Assembly: GCA_050735975.1 (NCBI GenBank)
Contig: JBOHVS010000078.1
Span: 1 to 21,676 of the forward strand
Length of the DNA: 21,676 nt
Source of the DNA: DATMBL01 sp050735975
Lineage (GTDB): Bacteria; Desulfobacterota; Binatia; UBA9968
Direction of reading: 5' to 3'
Positions 1-7,395 of this stretch are shown here, in pieces. Each line of letters begins with the position of its first letter. Position 1 is the stretch's first letter. The notes under the pieces are model-generated. The model made no database searches and had not been told where the DNA came from. It saw only the letters and a program-made list of their open reading frames with translations. Position numbers and translations under genes: made by a program.

Positions 1-603
1 CGGTTGCGCGAATTTTTAGCTAAGGAGTATCACCGCCGCAGACGCCACGATGAGGCGATGGCGTTGATCTGGGCCGAATTCACCGAATCGCCGAGCCTCG
101 AAGGGTACAGGAATCTGAAAGCTCACGCAGACCGGATCAGTCAGTGGGAACAATGGCGGGAGAAGGCGCTTGGGTACCTCCGCGAGCACATCGCCCGGGC
201 AAAGAGTGACAGTCAAAAGAATCGGTGGGCGTGGTATCGTAAAGCGGATCATTCGGAACTCGTTCGGATATTTCTTTGGGAGAATGACGTAGAAACTGCT
301 TGGCGCGAGGCCCAAGGGGGCGGCTGCTCAAACGACTTGTGGCTGGAGCTTGCCGCTAAGCGGGATAAGGATCACCCCGAAGATGTGCTGCCGATCTATC
401 AGCGCCAGATCGAGCCCACACTGGACCGGAAGAACAACGAAGCATACCGGGAGGCCATCGGTCTCCTGCGGAGAGTGCGAGAATTGATGGTTAGGCTTGA
501 GCAGAAAGACGAGTTCACAAACTATCTCGCCAAAGTCCGCACGGCGCATAAGCCCAAGCGGAATTTCATGAAGTTGCTTGACCGAGCAAGTTTGAAAGAT
601 TGA
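1..603 (+). CDS. SWIM zinc-finger family protein, C-terminal part (5' end outside window)
   Basis: The frame is open from the first base, so this is the last 200 residues of a longer protein; the TTG at position 4 is unlikely to be the true start. The visible part is alpha-helical and rich in Arg, Lys, Glu and Trp, with repeat-like helical segments and an ending around residues 175-198 (YLAKVRTAHKPKRNFMKLLD). From memory, that ending matches the C-terminus of large bacterial SWIM zinc-finger proteins. The CxCx(n)CxH zinc motif of that family would lie upstream and cannot be seen. The function of these proteins is poorly known; nucleic-acid or protein binding is the usual guess. It ends with TGA and is followed by about 200 bases without a convincing plus-strand gene, so it is probably not part of the catabolic operon downstream. 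Confidence 0.7.
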   Translation, partial: RLREFLAKEYHRRRRHDEAMALIWAEFTESPSLEGYRNLKAHADRISQWEQWREKALGYLREHIARAKSDSQKNRWAWYRKADHSELVRIFLWENDVETAWREAQGGGCSNDLWLELAAKRDKDHPEDVLPIYQRQIEPTLDRKNNEAYREAIGLLRRVRELMVRLEQKDEFTNYLAKVRTAHKPKRNFMKLLDRASLKD

Positions 604-799
604 TTCCGCGGTCGCTATACCTCAATTCAAATAATGGTGACGGGCTTCGCCGGAACCTGTCCAATGGCCTCGAAGTACTGGTCCACCGCGTGTACAGCCG
701 CCAAGTGGAGCGGCTCATCATGTTGGCAGCAAAGCTCGGTGCCTGAGATGGTCTCCGGAATCTCAAATCGTGTTCCTCGCGTGCTGTCGAGGCGGATAC

Positions 800-1666
800 G
801 TGAGTAGCCGAGTAAATAGCACGTGCCGGGCGCTGGCAGCGAGATCTTCGCTGGTGGTATTTCTTGTCTTGATGATAACCACCGTGAGCGACACGAAATC
901 GAGCTTGGCACAGAAAGGCGACGTGGAAGCTGCGGTCTGCGGTTCCATTCTTGAACCGTTCATGTTCTGGCTGTGGCGCAACATGGCCGGATCTCCCAGT
1001 CCGGAGCGCTTTACGGATATCAAGAATGTAGAACCGATCCAGTTCAAAACCCGGGACGCTATAGAGCTGGGCGGCTACAAGCTCGCCGCTAAGGACCCCA
1101 AGGGCTACCTATTGGTCGCGCAGGGCAACGCCATGCTGGCCGATCAGCTCGTTTCCGATCTGCAGGTGTTCCGCGACCTGGAATTGGACGTCTACATCTT
1201 TGATTACCGCGGCTACGGAATCTCACAGGGGAAAAGCCGGCTCGCTGCCATCGTGGTCGATTATGCTGAGATCGTTTCCTATTTGAATACCCTCGGATAT
1301 GCCAAACCCCTGCTGTACGGAATTTCCATGGGTGGGGTGGTGTTACTCAACGCCCTGGGCCGCAGCCAGGCGTACACGCGGCTAGTAGTAGATTCATCAC
1401 CAAGCCGGATCTCTAACCTCGGATGCCCGAAACGCTATGACCCGGTGGGTCATGTGCCGGAGGACGGCTCGCGGCTTATGATTATTTCCGGCGAACGTGA
1501 CACGGTTGTTCCACCGCGGCAAATGGACGAGTTGATCCGAATAGCAGGATCCCGCGGCGCCCGCATTTTACAGGAGAAGGAATTTGCCCACCCTTATCAG
1601 GATTCCTCTCATGAAACGCACCGGCGAAGGCAGAATGCGGTGGCAGCGTTTCTGCTGCAGGAGTGA
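800..1666 (+). CDS. Exported alpha/beta hydrolase
   Basis: Serine hydrolase of the alpha/beta fold, 288 residues from the GTG at 800. I prefer this start to GTG 770 because GAGG at 788-791 lies 8 bases upstream and the protein then opens with a normal signal peptide: basic residues, a hydrophobic stretch at about residues 17-29 (SSLVVFLVLMITT) and a likely cleavage after SLA near residue 37. The mature part has the nucleophile elbow G-I-S-M-G with Ser176, an oxyanion-loop region around residues 107-116, an acidic residue in SGERDTVVPP (Asp234) and C-terminal His candidates (His271 or His274). The layout resembles the BEM46/YqiA-like hydrolases that are often annotated only by fold. The substrate is unknown. 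It precedes the catabolic cluster by 83 bases and could be co-transcribed, but its export sets it apart from the cytoplasmic enzymes. Confidence 0.8.
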   Translation: MSSRVNSTCRALAARSSLVVFLVLMITTVSDTKSSLAQKGDVEAAVCGSILEPFMFWLWRNMAGSPSPERFTDIKNVEPIQFKTRDAIELGGYKLAAKDPKGYLLVAQGNAMLADQLVSDLQVFRDLELDVYIFDYRGYGISQGKSRLAAIVVDYAEIVSYLNTLGYAKPLLYGISMGGVVLLNALGRSQAYTRLVVDSSPSRISNLGCPKRYDPVGHVPEDGSRLMIISGERDTVVPPRQMDELIRIAGSRGARILQEKEFAHPYQDSSHETHRRRQNAVAAFLLQE

Positions 1667-1749
1667 ATGCTGTCTTTTGACTGCTTGCCGCACCGGTAGC
1701 AGGTTCATGACAGGTTGTGATATCCATCAAACCATCAGAGATAGCCGCC

Positions 1750-2817
1750 ATGAAGATTGAGCAGATTGAGACGAAATTGCTTGAAATGCCGTACAAAAAG
1801 CCGCTTATCACCGCGACCAACAAGTTCGTTGTCGCACGCGGGTTGCTGGTCAAAGCAACTTCGGCCGATGGGTCAGAAGGCTACGGATATGCCGATCTAT
1901 TTCCGAGAACCGGCGAAACAGCGGAAACCGCCCGCGATCTAATAGAAGGCATCCTCAGGCCGAAAGTTGTTGGCCGGGAGTTGGAAGAGCTTGTGCGGAT
2001 CAGAGCCGATATCGATCATATGTTGACCGGCAATCCCAGGGCCAAGGCCGCTTTGGAAAGCGCGCTGTATGATGCGCTGGCGAAAAGCCGGCGAATCCCG
2101 CTCTACCTGCTTCTCGGCGGCCTCTACAGAAACGAGATCAGGGTCATCAAAATGGTGAGCGTGGATGACCCGGAGGCGATGGCGGAAGAGGCCAAACAAC
2201 TCGTTCGCGAAGGACTGGCGCTGAAACTCAAAATGAGCGGCAAAATCGACCTCGATTTACCACGGGTTGCAACAGTGCGGAAAGCCGTGGGTGACAAAGT
2301 CTTTATTAAAGTTGACGCGAACGAGGCCTATGACGCCAAGACGGCGATCCGATTAGCGAAAGGACTGGCTGATAACGGCGTGGAAATCTTCGAGCAACCG
2401 GTGCCCCGCGATCAGGTCGACGCGTTATGGGAAGTGAAGAAGCATTCTCCAATCAAGATCGAAGCGGATCAATCGGTGCGGACCGCCGCGGATGCGTATA
2501 ACTTGATCAGAAATCGGATGGTCGATGCGATCAATACCGGCGTTCAAAAGGTCGGCGGCATCCACGAGGCGAGAAAGATCGCCGAGTTGTGCGAGCTAAA
2601 CGGTGTTCGCTGCGCATTGTCGAACACCGCCGGCAGCATGGTGGGCGACGCGGTGGCAGTGCATCTCGCCGCCAGCACTCCGGGCATCGCTTCGTTGTGC
2701 GAGTTGGGTGAATTCGAGGTGGTATCGGGAGACCCGTTTGTTGGGCTAAAAGTTGAAAACGGGGCGATCCGGGTGCCGGCGGGTGACGGCTCGGGGGTTC
2801 GGCCAAAGGCAGCGTGA
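1750..2817 (+). CDS. Enolase-superfamily enzyme, mandelate racemase/muconate lactonizing type
   Basis: 355 residues from ATG 1750; an in-frame GTG at 1717 would add 11 unconserved residues. The protein has the N-terminal capping domain (about 1-125) and the (beta/alpha)7 barrel. Metal ligands are recognisable at Asp189 (VDAN), Glu215 (EQP) and Asp240 (EADQS), with the same spacing, 26 and 25 residues, as in muconate cycloisomerase. The second-strand Lys-x-Lys pair is Lys159/Lys161 (LKLKMSG). On the sixth strand, where muconate cycloisomerase and dipeptide epimerase have a Lys and mandelate racemase an Asp, the sequence reads INTGVQKVGG and the aligned residue is Gly264. Enzymes of this superfamily abstract a proton next to a carboxylate and give racemization, cycloisomerization or dehydration; which one applies here is open. 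It is the first gene of the seven-gene plus-strand run. The ribosome site is weak. Confidence 0.88.
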   Translation: MKIEQIETKLLEMPYKKPLITATNKFVVARGLLVKATSADGSEGYGYADLFPRTGETAETARDLIEGILRPKVVGRELEELVRIRADIDHMLTGNPRAKAALESALYDALAKSRRIPLYLLLGGLYRNEIRVIKMVSVDDPEAMAEEAKQLVREGLALKLKMSGKIDLDLPRVATVRKAVGDKVFIKVDANEAYDAKTAIRLAKGLADNGVEIFEQPVPRDQVDALWEVKKHSPIKIEADQSVRTAADAYNLIRNRMVDAINTGVQKVGGIHEARKIAELCELNGVRCALSNTAGSMVGDAVAVHLAASTPGIASLCELGEFEVVSGDPFVGLKVENGAIRVPAGDGSGVRPKAA

Positions 2818-2824
2818 AAGGAAA

Positions 2825-2848
2825 TGGAGTGATGGAGTATTGGAGTAG
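2825..2848 (+). repeat. Three tandem 8-bp units (TGGAGTNN)
   Basis: Directly after the stop codon of the enolase-superfamily gene, three head-to-tail octamers follow: TGGAGTGA, TGGAGTAT, TGGAGTAG. The 58-base gap to the next gene is otherwise unremarkable. Similar short-period repeats occur in another intergenic gap at 18842-18928. Confidence 0.6.
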
Positions 2849-2875
2849 CGAAGTAATGATCGCGCGAGGTTGTTT

Positions 2876-3586
2876 ATGACTCAGCAGCAATCCCCGTTTG
2901 CTGTCGCCATCGATAAGATCGTCGCCGATTACAACAACAGTCTCGAGTGGGTATCTTTCTCGAAAGACCGTCTGACCATAGAAGCGGCACGGGTGCTGGT
3001 AAAGCAGTGGGCGAATTTTACCCGCCACAGCCGGCAATGCTGGGCCTTCGTCGTCGGCAATTGCCCGATCGTTGAAGTGCGCAAATTCATCGTGACGGAG
3101 AATCTCTATGAAGAGGAAGCTCAGGAAGGGCACTCTCATTTTGAGATTCTCGCGCGCATGGGAATGGCGCTTGGCTTGACGCGTGACGAGATCGTCAACG
3201 CCAAGCCGCTGCCGGCCACCATAGTAGCGATGCACGCGTGGGAGGCTTTAACAAAAAACCGCACCTGGTACGAGGGACTGGCCGCGAAATCGGTTCTGGA
3301 GCGGACCAATAATCCCAACTGCGGTAACTTTTCCGGGAACGAGGCGGAGCGCTGGATGCGCCAGCTCGGACTCACTAAAGAAGACACCGAATTCTGGTGG
3401 ATGCACGATTCCGTGGACCAGATCCACGGCGACGGCTCGTTGAATCTTCTCGAGAAATACCTCAAAACCGAGGACGAACGACGGGCGGCGCTGCGCGCGG
3501 CAGAAGAATCCATGATGGCGTGGAAGGTGTATTTCGACGGCTTTTATTATGAAGGCCTAGTCCAGTCTGCGGGACGGAGGACATAG
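2876..3586 (+). CDS. Heme-oxygenase-fold non-heme iron protein (PqqC/TenA-like, HDO superfamily)
   Basis: 236 residues from ATG 2876, with GAGG at 2866-2869 six bases upstream. The all-helical sequence fits the heme-oxygenase-like fold often annotated as iron-containing redox enzyme or TenA/PqqC-related. Carboxylate and histidine residues sit where diiron members carry their ligands: the ENLYEEE stretch (Glu75 to Glu81) followed by His86/His88, Glu142 in the middle, and a late His177-x3-Asp181-x2-His184 motif (HDSVDQIH). That last motif has the same spacing as in the central domain of SznF. Its presence favours an O2-activating diiron enzyme over the cofactorless PqqC or thiaminase types, but this is inference. 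The bicupin gene starts 2 bases after its stop codon, so the two products are probably made together and may act in sequence on one substrate. Substrate unknown. Confidence 0.78.
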   Translation: MTQQQSPFAVAIDKIVADYNNSLEWVSFSKDRLTIEAARVLVKQWANFTRHSRQCWAFVVGNCPIVEVRKFIVTENLYEEEAQEGHSHFEILARMGMALGLTRDEIVNAKPLPATIVAMHAWEALTKNRTWYEGLAAKSVLERTNNPNCGNFSGNEAERWMRQLGLTKEDTEFWWMHDSVDQIHGDGSLNLLEKYLKTEDERRAALRAAEESMMAWKVYFDGFYYEGLVQSAGRRT

Positions 3587-3588
3587 CC

Positions 3589-4689
3589 ATGGCAAAAGCT
3601 GAAGCTAAGAAAACTCTCAAGGAGTTTGACGAAGAGTTGAGACAACTCCATATCACCGGCCAATGGCTTTACGAGGGTCTACTGACGCAGGTCATCGGCG
3701 GTCCGAAGCCCAAGGGAGAAGCGTATCTTTGGCCGTGGAAGCTGGTCCATGACAAGTTAACTGAGGCGTGTGACGTTTTGGAGGAAAGTTTTATCGCTCG
3801 GCGCAGCCTTTTGTTCAACAATCCGGGACTGCAAATGGGCGGCACGACTCATACGTTGCTCATGGGTATCCAGATGATCAAGTCCGGTGAAATCGCCTGG
3901 GCGCACCGCCACACATTGGCCGCGGTTCGTTTCGTCATCAAAGGGGACGGGAAGGTTTATACCGTCGTCGACGGCGAGAAATGTCCGATGGAGCCCTACG
4001 ACTTGATCCTGACGCCGCAATGGACCTGGCACGATCACCACAATCCTACGAGCGAAACGGCGATCTGGGTGGATGCTCTCGATGTGCCGTTTCTACTCGG
4101 GCTGAATCTTCCCTTCTACGAACCTTATCCGGGTAACAAGACCCAGGCGGTGCGCGAAAATCAGAGTGACTACCTTCAGCAGCGATCGGGAGCGGTCCGG
4201 CCGATTTGGGAGGACGGTAAGAAGGAAAATCTTCCTATGCGCTACGCTTGGAGGGCCATCGAGCCGCAGCTTCGCGCTCTGGCCGACAGCGCCGGCAGCC
4301 CGTATGACGGTGTAGCTTTGGAATATGTCAATCCGGTTACCGGCGGACCTACGTTGCCGACCCTGAGTTGCTGGATCCAGTTGTTGAGGCCTGGGGAACA
4401 TACGAAGAAGCACCGTCATACTTCGAGCGCAGCGTGCTTTGTGGTGGGCGGCGAAGGTACGACGATCGTCGGCGACAAATCGATGGATTGGGCGAAACAT
4501 GACTGCTTTGCGATCCCGAATTGGGCCTGGCATGAACACATCAATCGCTCCAAAAAGGAAAAGGCGATTTTGTTCTCCGTGAACGACATTCCGGTCGTGA
4601 GCGCCTTCGGACTGTACCGCGAGGAGCCGGAAAACTCGCTTCATACCATGCAAGCGCCGCAAGCGCCGGTGGCGGGTGCGTCGGAATAG
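3589..4689 (+). CDS. Bicupin ring-cleavage dioxygenase, gentisate 1,2-dioxygenase-like
   Basis: 366 residues, close to the usual length of gentisate or 1-hydroxy-2-naphthoate dioxygenases. The ribosome site GGACGGAGG (3572-3580) lies 8 bases before the ATG. The family pattern is clear: WPWK near residue 43-46, a segment resembling E-x-RRxLxxxNPGL at about 65-80, the N-terminal cupin with His106, His108 and His148 (AHRHT and WTWHDHHN) and a following WVDALDVP. These enzymes use Fe(II) to split aromatic rings that carry adjacent hydroxyl and carboxyl groups. The C-terminal cupin also keeps a full set, His275, His277 and His315 (KKHRHT and WAWHEH), so two metal sites are possible. The likely products are ring-opened pyruvates, which fits the FAH hydrolase gene downstream. 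Gentisate itself is only one possible substrate; substituted salicylates or hydroxynaphthoates are others. Confidence 0.85.
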   Translation: MAKAEAKKTLKEFDEELRQLHITGQWLYEGLLTQVIGGPKPKGEAYLWPWKLVHDKLTEACDVLEESFIARRSLLFNNPGLQMGGTTHTLLMGIQMIKSGEIAWAHRHTLAAVRFVIKGDGKVYTVVDGEKCPMEPYDLILTPQWTWHDHHNPTSETAIWVDALDVPFLLGLNLPFYEPYPGNKTQAVRENQSDYLQQRSGAVRPIWEDGKKENLPMRYAWRAIEPQLRALADSAGSPYDGVALEYVNPVTGGPTLPTLSCWIQLLRPGEHTKKHRHTSSAACFVVGGEGTTIVGDKSMDWAKHDCFAIPNWAWHEHINRSKKEKAILFSVNDIPVVSAFGLYREEPENSLHTMQAPQAPVAGASE

Positions 4690-4697
4690 GAAAGAGA

Positions 4698-4760
4698 CCT
4701 CTCCCGCAAGGCAGAGGGAAAATTCGCTGTGGCAGCAGTACAAATTGGCGGCAGTCCGCC
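4698..4760 (+). other. Two small hairpins in the leader of the UbiD gene
   Basis: The 88-base gap between the bicupin and decarboxylase genes contains CCTCT-10 nt-AGAGG (4698-4717) and the tight GGCGG-CAGT-CCGCC stem-loop (4747-4760). The second hairpin ends 4 bases before the AGGA ribosome site at 4765. They may modulate expression or protect an mRNA end; there is no U-run, so a terminator is unlikely. Functional significance is a guess. Confidence 0.25.
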
Positions 4761-4777
4761 GAATAGGACTGAATAAC

Positions 4778-6217
4778 ATGACGGATCTTCGTACCTGGCT
4801 GGATGACGTTAAGAACCTTGGTCAGTTGATGACGGTGGAGGGCGTTGATTGGGACCTCGAGCTCTCGACCTTGACCGAGATCATCAACGAGAGGACGAAA
4901 AATCGCCCGGCGTTGCTTTTCGATAAAATCAACGGCTACCCCGAAGGGTATCGCGTAGCGGCCAATCTGCTTTCGTCGGTCAATCGGCTGGCGCTTACGG
5001 TAGGCATGCGGCCACAGTTGAGTGAGTTCGAATTCGTCCAGCATTGGCGCCGCCAGGTCAAGACGATTCATCCCATTGAACCGGAGAAAGTCAGCGATTG
5101 CCCGGTATTTGAAAATGTCCAGAGAGCACATGACATCGACCTGCTAAAATTTCCCGTCCCGCGCTGGCACGAGCTGGACGGCGGCCGTTATATCGGCACC
5201 GACGATCTGGTGGTGACGCGCGACCCTGAAGAAGGTTGGGTCAACGTCGGAACTTACCGGGTTATGATTCACGGTCGCGATCATATGGGACTTCACATGT
5301 CCCCCGGCAAGCATGGCCGGGTCCATCGCGAGAAGTATCACCAAGCCGGGAAACCGCTGCCCATCGCCGTTTCCTTCGGCCATCATCCGATTAATTTTCT
5401 GGTTGCATCGACGGATGTTCCCAACCGGGTGAATGAGTACGCCTATGCCGGCGGTATTTTGGGCAAGCCTATCCGTGTCGTAGAGGGGCCGTTGACAGGC
5501 CTGCCGCTCCCGGCAGACGCGGAGATCGCCGTCGAAGGCGAAGTTCTGCCCGACGATCTAATGCCGGAAGGACCTTTCGGCGAATGGACGGGCTACTATG
5601 CGAGCAACCAACCGGCGGTGCCGGTGATTCGCGTGAAGGCCGTCTATTATCGCAACGATCCGATTCTTTGCGGCTTTCCTCTGCTGAAGCCATCGAGCGG
5701 CGACAATCTCCATTTCTCGCTCATGCGTTCCGCTCTCGTCTGGAACGCCTTGGATGAGTCAGGCGTTCCCGATGTGCAAGCGGTGTGGGCCCATCCTTCG
5801 GGAGGACGTTTTCTGACCGTCGTTTCCATCCGCCAGCGCTATCCGGGTCATGCGAAGCAGGCGGCGATGATCGCCAGCCAATGCCGCTCGGGAGCTTACC
5901 TCGGCCGCTATGTGATCGTCGTTGATGAGGACGTCGATATCACCAACACGGAAGAAGTCATCTGGGCGGCTTGCACACGTTCGGACCCAGGCCGTTCGAT
6001 CGATATCTTACGCCGCTGCTGGAGCGGTCCTTTGGATCCGGCCATCCCGCGCGACGAGGTGGGATTTAATTCGCGGGCGATCATCGACGCTACCCGCCCG
6101 TACGAGTGGCGCGATAAGTTTCCCAAGGTAAGCGGCCACAGCGCTGAACTCAAAGCAAAAGTACGAAAAAAATGGGAGAGGCTGTTGGCGGATAAATTTG
6201 GCGGAGGTCAGTCATGA
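4778..6217 (+). CDS. UbiD-family prFMN-dependent decarboxylase
   Basis: 479 residues from ATG 4778 (MTDLRTWLDD), preceded by AGGA nine bases upstream; the open frame runs 34 codons further up but without family-like sequence. UbiD enzymes (de)carboxylate aromatic or alpha,beta-unsaturated acids using prenylated FMN. The catalytic Glu-Arg-Glu triad can be traced: Arg161 in NVGTYRVM and the pair Glu264/Glu269 in PEGPFGEWTGYY. The spacing of 5 between the glutamates and about 103 between Arg and the first Glu agrees with Fdc1 (Arg173, Glu277, Glu282). The stretch after Arg161, with several His and Gly residues, fits the prFMN and metal pocket. No UbiX-like prenyltransferase gene lies in the window, so the cofactor must be supplied from elsewhere. 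Position after the dioxygenase suggests it removes a ring or side-chain carboxylate of the same compound. Its stop overlaps an ATG (ATGA). Confidence 0.92.
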   Translation: MTDLRTWLDDVKNLGQLMTVEGVDWDLELSTLTEIINERTKNRPALLFDKINGYPEGYRVAANLLSSVNRLALTVGMRPQLSEFEFVQHWRRQVKTIHPIEPEKVSDCPVFENVQRAHDIDLLKFPVPRWHELDGGRYIGTDDLVVTRDPEEGWVNVGTYRVMIHGRDHMGLHMSPGKHGRVHREKYHQAGKPLPIAVSFGHHPINFLVASTDVPNRVNEYAYAGGILGKPIRVVEGPLTGLPLPADAEIAVEGEVLPDDLMPEGPFGEWTGYYASNQPAVPVIRVKAVYYRNDPILCGFPLLKPSSGDNLHFSLMRSALVWNALDESGVPDVQAVWAHPSGGRFLTVVSIRQRYPGHAKQAAMIASQCRSGAYLGRYVIVVDEDVDITNTEEVIWAACTRSDPGRSIDILRRCWSGPLDPAIPRDEVGFNSRAIIDATRPYEWRDKFPKVSGHSAELKAKVRKKWERLLADKFGGGQS

Positions 6218-6243
6218 GTCGATCTCTGGAAAACATTATTTAA
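6214..6243 (+). other. Nine-codon ORF with ATGA overlap and a strong ribosome site
   Basis: An ATG at 6214 overlaps the UbiD stop codon as ATGA and has GGAGG (6203-6207) six bases upstream, a typical translational-coupling arrangement. The frame closes after nine codons (MSRSLENII). It may be the surviving start of a lost gene, or a leader peptide. The next gene begins 88 bases further on. Confidence 0.3.
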
Positions 6244-6273
6244 GGAATGCAAGGCCTGGCGAATCACTTCTGG

Positions 6274-6301
6274 TTGCGTCGCGGCCAAGTTAACTTATAT
6301 A
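6274..6301 (+). promoter_or_regulatory. Candidate sigma70-type promoter before the LLM gene
   Basis: TTGCGT (6274-6279) and TATATA (6296-6301) are separated by 16 bases in the gap between the UbiD and LLM genes. A transcript would start near 6308, leaving the ribosome site GGAGG (6316-6320) inside the leader. That agrees with translation from ATG 6332 rather than GTG 6305. The match is by eye only. Confidence 0.3.
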
Positions 6302-6331
6302 CACGTGGAGGAATTGGAGGTTTTGACAGGA

Positions 6332-7372
6332 ATGGACCGCAACTCGATGAAGTTTGGCGCTCATTATTTGCCCACGTATGTGCCCGATCTGGACGGGCCG
6401 GTGGCGGAATTATACCAGCGGATGTTCAGCCAGATGGAGGAGATGGACCGGCTCGGCTACGATCATATTTGGGTTACGGAGCATCACTTTGCTCATTATG
6501 GCGGAAACCTGCCGCATCCGCCGACGTTCATGTCGGCGATTGCGCGTACTACGAAGCAAATTCGTCTGGGAGTGGCGATCAATGTTTTGCCTTTGCACAA
6601 TCCTTTAGATGTGGCGGAATCTTATGCGATGGTCGACGTGATCTCAAACGGCCGGTTGGACTTCGGGGTGGGGAAGGGCAGCGAATCCCATGAGTTCAGG
6701 AAAGCCGGCGTTAATCAGGCCGAAGCAACGGGTCGGATGTATGAAGGCATCGAAGTGATCCGGCAGGCGTGGTCTGATAAGCCGGTCAATTTTAAGGGCG
6801 AGTTTTTCAATTATGAGAATGTCCCCGTTTTTCCTAAGCCCGCGCAGCGCCCGCATCCTCCGGTTTGGGTCGGTTGCGCCCGCAGCGAGGAATCCTTCCA
6901 GTGGGCTGGGAAGAACGGGTTTCACTTGATGACCTTGCCGTACTTGTATCGCGAGCCGCACGTTTTGCCCGGATTGGTTAAAACCTATCGCAGCGCTCTC
7001 GCCGAAGCCGGTCACGATTTTACGCAAACCGAAGTCCTTGGAAAGTTCCACATCTACGTTTCGAGCAGCCTGGATAAGGCGATCGACGAAGCAGGCTCGT
7101 ATATGGCAAATTACGTCGATGTCCACAGAGCAGCGGACCCGGATCGGAAAGAAAGGGGATTGCTGGTCGTGCGAGATCCGAAAACTCAATTGAGCGAGGG
7201 GTTTGTGATTGCCGGCGATCCCGAGCGCTGCGTCGATACAATCGAGAGATGGCGTGAGGAAGTCGGTTTGACTGCGATTTCCGGAACATTCCACTTCGGC
7301 GGCATGCCGCAAGAAATGGCGCTGAGAAATATCCGGCTGTTTGCCGAGCGGGTGATGCCGGAGTTTAAATAA
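6332..7372 (+). CDS. LLM-class flavin-dependent oxidoreductase (luciferase-like monooxygenase)
   Basis: 346 residues from ATG 6332; ATG 6347 (MKFGAHYLPTY) is an equally reasonable start, and the strand matching the family begins there. Family marks in order: LGYDHIWVTEHHF (about 41-53), an IRLGVAINVLPLHNP strand-turn (about 77-91), DVISNGRLDFGVGKG (about 101-115) that forms part of the flavin and phosphate pocket, PVWVGCARSEESF (about 180-192), and a C-terminal GDPERCVDTI segment. The fold is a TIM barrel using reduced FMN or F420. Members oxygenate a wide range of small molecules, and several hydroxylate or desaturate ring compounds. Gene order suggests work on the same substrate as UbiD and the bicupin. 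A possible own promoter lies upstream. FMN-reductase partners are not encoded nearby. Confidence 0.88.
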   Translation: MDRNSMKFGAHYLPTYVPDLDGPVAELYQRMFSQMEEMDRLGYDHIWVTEHHFAHYGGNLPHPPTFMSAIARTTKQIRLGVAINVLPLHNPLDVAESYAMVDVISNGRLDFGVGKGSESHEFRKAGVNQAEATGRMYEGIEVIRQAWSDKPVNFKGEFFNYENVPVFPKPAQRPHPPVWVGCARSEESFQWAGKNGFHLMTLPYLYREPHVLPGLVKTYRSALAEAGHDFTQTEVLGKFHIYVSSSLDKAIDEAGSYMANYVDVHRAADPDRKERGLLVVRDPKTQLSEGFVIAGDPERCVDTIERWREEVGLTAISGTFHFGGMPQEMALRNIRLFAERVMPEFK

Positions 7373-7395
7373 ACTCTATTGTTGGAGGTCAAAGA

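Noticed and set aside
1678..1750. Possible promoter TTGACT before the enolase-superfamily gene
   Set aside because: No acceptable -10 box at 16-18 bases, so not listed.
6247..6693. Plus-strand frame of 148 codons overlapping the LLM gene in another frame
   Set aside because: It runs through the LLM N-terminus, and its Gly/Arg/Cys-rich translation shows no family pattern.
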